56,000 nt of DNA from Bacteroidota bacterium (GTDB lineage Bacteria; Bacteroidota; Bacteroidia; Chitinophagales; Saprospiraceae), in contig CAUJEY010000020.1 in NCBI GenBank assembly GCA_963169325.1, positions 1 through 56,000 of the forward strand. Direction: 5' to 3'. Both the position numbers and the translations under genes were made by a program. This document shows, one piece after another, positions 52,487-56,000 of the stretch. How positions within the stretch are numbered: the first letter of the stretch is position 1; each line of letters starts with the position of its first letter. The notes below the pieces were generated by a model. The model did not search any database. It was not told the DNA's origin and saw only the letters and a program-made list of their open reading frames with translations.

Positions 52487-53248
52487 CAGAAAAGCCGAAG
52501 GACGCCCAGCTGACTGCAGGGCCAAAGCGAGGCGGAAGCCGAGATAGTCGACCCGGCCGGCCGGTTGCCAGTCGGCGCGACGGGCGGCGCGACAATTAAG
52601 CGCCGTATTGATCCAACTGCCGCCGCGACGCACGCGAAACGCGCCCCGTTTCGGGCGATCCACCCAAGCGGTACCATCATCCGGCGCGTTTTTGTAATCG
52701 CTATGCCAATCGTCTTCGCACCACTCCCACACGTTGCCGCTCATATCATGTATGCCCAATTGGTTCGGGTATTTCTGTCCGCCAGGCTTCGTCTCTTTTC
52801 CACTGTTGTCTTCGAACCAACCTACGTCTTTTAGCCGGTCGCTGCCCGCGTACTTGTACCCTTCCGCGAGGTATTTGCCGCCACGCGCGGCGTATTCCCA
52901 TTCCGCTTCCGTGGGCAGGCGGTAGAAATAACCCGGCGGGCGGCTTGATTCGGTCATTTTATTCAATTTTTTGACGAATGACTGCGCGTCGTCCCACGAC
53001 ACCTGCTCCACCGGAAGATCGTCGCCCTGAAAATCGGACGGGTTTTGGCCGTGTATTACCGCTTTCCACAAGGCTTGCGTTACGGGGTATTTCCCGAGGT
53101 AAAAATCCGAGACGGTTACTTTGTGGACGGGGCGGCAGGCTTCCCAGAGGTCACCGTGCTCATCGCCCATGTTGAAGGTGCCGCCTTCGACGGGGAGCAT
53201 GTCGAAAGGGGTGGGCAGGTTGGGGAGTGCTTGGGTGTGGATTTGCAT
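52484..53248 (-). CDS. FGE/C-type-lectin-fold protein, copy 3
   Basis: 254 residues from ATG 53248, which starts 14 bases after the stop of the GTPase gene and so belongs to its operon; the N-terminus (MQIHTQALPNLPTPFD) differs from copies 1 and 2, then MLPVEGGTFNMGDEHGD runs as in them. The variable segment (about 52545-52645) reads AFRV-R-RGGSW-INTALN-CRAA-RRADWQPAG before RVDYLGFRLA. About 15 of 33 residues there differ from copy 2, in contrast to the highly conserved remainder. It lacks the catalytic Cys pair of true FGE enzymes. Confidence 0.88.
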   Translation of the reverse strand: MQIHTQALPNLPTPFDMLPVEGGTFNMGDEHGDLWEACRPVHKVTVSDFYLGKYPVTQALWKAVIHGQNPSDFQGDDLPVEQVSWDDAQSFVKKLNKMTESSRPPGYFYRLPTEAEWEYAARGGKYLAEGYKYAGSDRLKDVGWFEDNSGKETKPGGQKYPNQLGIHDMSGNVWEWCEDDWHSDYKNAPDDGTAWVDRPKRGAFRVRRGGSWINTALNCRAARRADWQPAGRVDYLGFRLALALQSAGRPSAFL

Positions 53249-53261
53249 GGTGAAGTAGATA

Positions 53262-55733
53262 CTACTTGGTGAACGCCTCGATTGTTTTTCCAATTCCTTC
53301 CACCACGGCCAGCCAGGCCGAATCGCGATCTGGCCAGGCGGTTACGGGTTGCGCTTTAAACGGCAGTCCGCTCAATTTGCCGAAAGGCATGGATTGCCAG
53401 CTACAGGCACGCAATAAGACCGGAATAACCACTGCTTCGTTCCGCTCATGCCGATCCATGGCGGTTTTGATTTCCACGCTTTGAATGTAAGGCGTTGCCA
53501 GAAAGTCTGCGCTAACTAATAATACAATGATATCAGATTCGGCCAGTTCATTTCGGATTTTGTTATCCCATTCTTCTCCCGGGAGAATATCTGCATCGTT
53601 CCAGGGTTGAATTTTTTCGTTCAGGCGTAATGCCGATAAATGGTTGAGCAATTGCTTGAGCAGTTCGTGGTCATTCTTGGAATAGGAGAAAAATATTTTT
53701 TTGGGTTGTCCGACCAGGTTTTTTTCTCCGCCTAAGGAGTGTTCCGTTGGGAAAACACCGTCAAGCAATTGGCGCACAGATATGTCTTGTGTACTTTTCG
53801 GGCATTCGATGGTCGATTTTTTTCGACCTGTCAGGTCGGCGATGTCGAATTCGTGGGGCGCCCCGGCTTTCACGCAGGTCCCGCAGGGACAAGGGATTTT
53901 TTCAAAAACCTTGAGCGCTGGAAAGGAGCGGAGGTGGATTCTATCGAGTTCCTTCCGGATATCACGCAGGACGTTTTTGCTGTCTTCCGTGCGTTCACCC
54001 TGTACTTCGATTTTGACGAGTTTCCGCCCGTCGTTGGGGTCTTCCGATTCAAAAATTTGGGCGCGGCAGCCGTCTTTTTCCAATATGACGCCTTTTGCCC
54101 ACACGATTTTCCGCCCTTCGCGGGCTTCTATGTCCTCGTGCAGCCGGACAATAAGCCGCCCGATGATACCATTGGGCATGAAAGGATACTGATAGGTGTA
54201 ACGAAGTGCAGATTTTTCCGCCGCCCATTCGTATTCGCCCGGGCGTTGTTCGGGCAGCAGTTGTGGCGCGATATACATGTCGCGGCCCTGTTCGGTGGCC
54301 TTGAAGCAGACTTCGAAGCTGTCTTTCAGCATGAGGTTCAGGAGTTTGCCCTGTTCGGCATCATTAAACTTGCAGGACGTCCACACATCGCGCAGCATTT
54401 TATTGTCGAAACGCCCTTGATTTTTCAAAACCTCTTCGTGGCGCATGATTTCATAAACGGCATTAGCCGCCCATTGCGGATTCAACACGACAAAGTCAGC
54501 CAGTGTGGGATCTTCGTGGAAGTGCAAAATAATGCCGAGGTCGTGGAGCCATTGGCTCAAATCGGCGCGGTTTTGCCGTTTAGTGACGGATTTTTTTGTA
54601 CAAATGTCTTCAAATTCTTTCGAATCGATGTGGTTTTGGGTTTTACTCAGGCGGTTCAGTTCGAGCCGAACTTCATTCCAGTTGGCCGGAAATTTCAAGG
54701 GCAGATGGGGAAGTTTGTGGCAAAGAATATCCTGAATGGTGCTGCGCAGCGCATCGAAGCGACCGTCCTTTTTACCAAAATCCACCTCACGTTTGATGAG
54801 TTCCAGTTTCGGGAAGTCGTCGCGGGCGCTTTCCGGGTCGTACGGCGGTCGCGCTATAGGGTTGCCTTTTTCATTGAGCACTACGAGCACAGGTAAACGG
54901 TCCGCGGCATTTTCCTCACAACCGAGCAGGCTGATAATTTTGAGCCAGTAGGGAAAATTGGCCACCTGCCGCCGCCCATCGGCTAAGAGCACGTAAAAGG
55001 AACGACGGGTCAGGAAAAACTGGTGGGTCATATACTGAATATCCTGCCCGCCGAAGTCCCAGAGGTTGACTAAAAACGTGTCGTCCGGCCGGTCGAGGTG
55101 TTGAAAATGCCAACCTTCCCGGATTTGTATTCCAATAGTTGATTTTTGCTTTAGGTCGGGCACGGGGTGGTTGGGGTCTTGCAGGAGATTCCAGAGCGTG
55201 GTTTTGCCCGTTTCGCCCTCTCCTACAATGAGCATTTTTACCTCGAAAACTTCGCTTGTGCCCTGTTGGACGAGTTCGCGCAGGAAGCGCAGCACAGCGG
55301 CTTTGCCCTGCTTCAATATTTCCGGCCCGGGGTTTTCGAGCGGATTCTCTTCTAAATCCAATTCCGCCAGCGCGTCCATGCCGTCCGGCAGTAAAAATTC
55401 CCGGAGTTTGTTTTCGGCGAGATGCAGGTTTTCCAATTTTCGCAAGCCCTTGCCGTCCGGGAATGGGAATGTCGTCAGCCCGTTCTCGCTCAGGTTCAGA
55501 ACCCGCAAGTGTTCGGCCAAGCCCGGCAATTCAAGTATTTTTTGCCATTTCGCATCGGTCAGGCCGGTTTTGGCGAGGTTCAGCCCGATGATATTGCCGG
55601 CCGGGTCGAGGGCATATTTCGGAAAATTCTCTTTGAACGGCATTACGGCAGCCGGCAGGCCACCGTCGCGGTCGGGCGCCGGGTGGAGTTTCTGGTCTGT
55701 TATTTTTTCGATTTTTTTGACGAGTTCAGGCAT
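53262..55733 (-). CDS. LRR-Roc-COR GTPase with C-terminal TIR domain
   Basis: 823 residues from ATG 55733; an in-frame extension to 55820 would read through a palindromic repeat. Leucine-rich repeats (about 46-135) are followed by a Roc GTPase with P-loop GEGETGKT at 171-178, LWDFGGQD as the switch motif and VVLNEKGNP in the place of N/TKxD. A COR domain (about 340-640) includes NPQWAANAVYEIM. The TIR domain (about 675-823) begins KKIFFSYSKNDHELL, with WNDADILPGEEWDNKIRNEL and a Glu at about 754 (QSVEIKTAM) in the place of the NADase catalytic Glu. A Cys-rich CPCGTC stretch lies before the TIR. It should be a GTPase-controlled TIR effector; the three FGE genes downstream share its transcript. 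Confidence 0.92.
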   Translation of the reverse strand: MPELVKKIEKITDQKLHPAPDRDGGLPAAVMPFKENFPKYALDPAGNIIGLNLAKTGLTDAKWQKILELPGLAEHLRVLNLSENGLTTFPFPDGKGLRKLENLHLAENKLREFLLPDGMDALAELDLEENPLENPGPEILKQGKAAVLRFLRELVQQGTSEVFEVKMLIVGEGETGKTTLWNLLQDPNHPVPDLKQKSTIGIQIREGWHFQHLDRPDDTFLVNLWDFGGQDIQYMTHQFFLTRRSFYVLLADGRRQVANFPYWLKIISLLGCEENAADRLPVLVVLNEKGNPIARPPYDPESARDDFPKLELIKREVDFGKKDGRFDALRSTIQDILCHKLPHLPLKFPANWNEVRLELNRLSKTQNHIDSKEFEDICTKKSVTKRQNRADLSQWLHDLGIILHFHEDPTLADFVVLNPQWAANAVYEIMRHEEVLKNQGRFDNKMLRDVWTSCKFNDAEQGKLLNLMLKDSFEVCFKATEQGRDMYIAPQLLPEQRPGEYEWAAEKSALRYTYQYPFMPNGIIGRLIVRLHEDIEAREGRKIVWAKGVILEKDGCRAQIFESEDPNDGRKLVKIEVQGERTEDSKNVLRDIRKELDRIHLRSFPALKVFEKIPCPCGTCVKAGAPHEFDIADLTGRKKSTIECPKSTQDISVRQLLDGVFPTEHSLGGEKNLVGQPKKIFFSYSKNDHELLKQLLNHLSALRLNEKIQPWNDADILPGEEWDNKIRNELAESDIIVLLVSADFLATPYIQSVEIKTAMDRHERNEAVVIPVLLRACSWQSMPFGKLSGLPFKAQPVTAWPDRDSAWLAVVEGIGKTIEAFTK

Positions 55734-55765
55734 GGCGTTTTCAGATTGAAGGATTGTTGGCAAAA

Positions 55766-55872
55766 ATAAAATTATTTCACACAAAGGCACAAAGGCGCAA
55801 AGCGTAGAGTGTTCTTTCACGCAAAATGTACTCTACGCTTTGTGTCTTTGTGCCTTTGTGTGAAATAAAATT
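55766..55872. repeat. Long palindrome (TTTGTGTCTTTGTG type) upstream of the GTPase operon
   Basis: Arms 55768-55810 and 55829-55872 are close complements ending in GCGTAGAGT and ACTCTACGC. It is built from the same words as the palindrome at 23650-23730. It sits in the 5' leader or promoter region of the operon. Confidence 0.88.
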
Positions 55873-56000
55873 CGTCCAGTAGGATGACTTTCGCCCCCAT
55901 GCGCATCAGGTTTGAGATTTAACAATATGTAAAAGTCGTTTTACTTTTCTTTGCTGCCGTATTTTGGTTTTTTACCTAATTATCAATTTTTTAAATACGA
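55873..56000. other. AT-rich right edge, no gene seen
   Basis: No open frame of useful length or exact TAnnTTTG box for the minus-strand operon was found. TTTTACTTTTCTTTG and TATTTTGG resemble -7 boxes on the plus strand and may belong to a gene beyond the edge. Confidence 0.3.

Noticed and set aside
50482-53248. True formylglycine-generating enzymes for sulfatases
   Set aside because: There is no sulfatase gene in the window and the active-site Cys pair is not conserved; only one Cys remains in the variable segment.
53739-54896. 385-codon plus-strand frame
   Set aside because: Antisense to the Roc-COR-TIR gene, whose motifs are unmistakable.
50482-56000. A reverse transcriptase or template repeat for the FGE variable segment
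   Set aside because: I searched the spacers (51385-51556, 52319-52483), both strands around the operon and the right edge; no frame with RT motifs and no extra copy of the variable segment was found. It may lie outside the window.

Overview
The window comes from a Bacteroidota chromosome, most likely a Saprospiraceae-type (Saprospiria) heterotroph. The evidence is a SusC/SusD/SusE set, two very long proteins with the gliding-motility-type (T9SS type B) C-terminal domain, many Cys-acylated lipoproteins, a bactofilin, a DUF3822-like gene beside rsmD, and -7 boxes of the Bacteroidota form TAnnTTTG before several genes. The family assignment is inference. No tRNA, rRNA, CRISPR array, transposase or integrase was found.

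Layout. 1-7.2 kb: the 3' end of a secreted protein, a membrane-anchored TPR-CHAT protein, a VCBS/ASPIC-UnbV lipoprotein and an arginine deiminase. 7.3-14 kb: a glycan-uptake operon on the minus strand (susC, susD, susE-like) with no hydrolase beside it. 14.2-20.7 kb: two tandem paralogous surface proteins, one carrying 17 copies and the other 2 copies of a 41-residue two-Cys repeat. 20.8-23.1 kb: an AspT-type transporter and a c-type cytochrome. 23.9-31.3 kb: a three-gene set not recognised as a known system (a large lipoprotein, a fibronectin-III protein, and a secreted protein with a papain-like Cys/His/Asp pattern). 31.6-46 kb: a GH78 rhamnosidase followed by mostly housekeeping genes (rsmD, DUF3822, bactofilin, tsaD, rimO, DinB), an ICMT-Lgt fusion, a lipocalin-like protein, a BtuG-like propeller lipoprotein behind a cobalamin riboswitch, and a multispanning membrane protein. 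46.6-50.5 kb: a DUF2007 protein, a small cytochrome-like lipoprotein, a sialate O-acetylesterase and a GH16 glucanase.

50.5-55.7 kb is the most interesting part. A minus-strand operon encodes an LRR-Roc-COR-TIR GTPase followed by three FGE/C-type-lectin-fold paralogues. The paralogues are nearly identical except for a short hypervariable C-terminal segment, and each is followed past its stop codon by the same stretch of about 38 bp. This looks like the variable-protein arrangement of a diversity-generating retroelement attached to a TIR effector. No reverse transcriptase or template repeat is present in the window, so the DGR reading remains an inference.

A second theme is that nearly every large intergenic gap holds a long, near-perfect palindrome. 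Two of these gaps contain palindromes nested inside other palindromes, and the elements share pieces of sequence. They look like non-autonomous repetitive elements that insert into one another.
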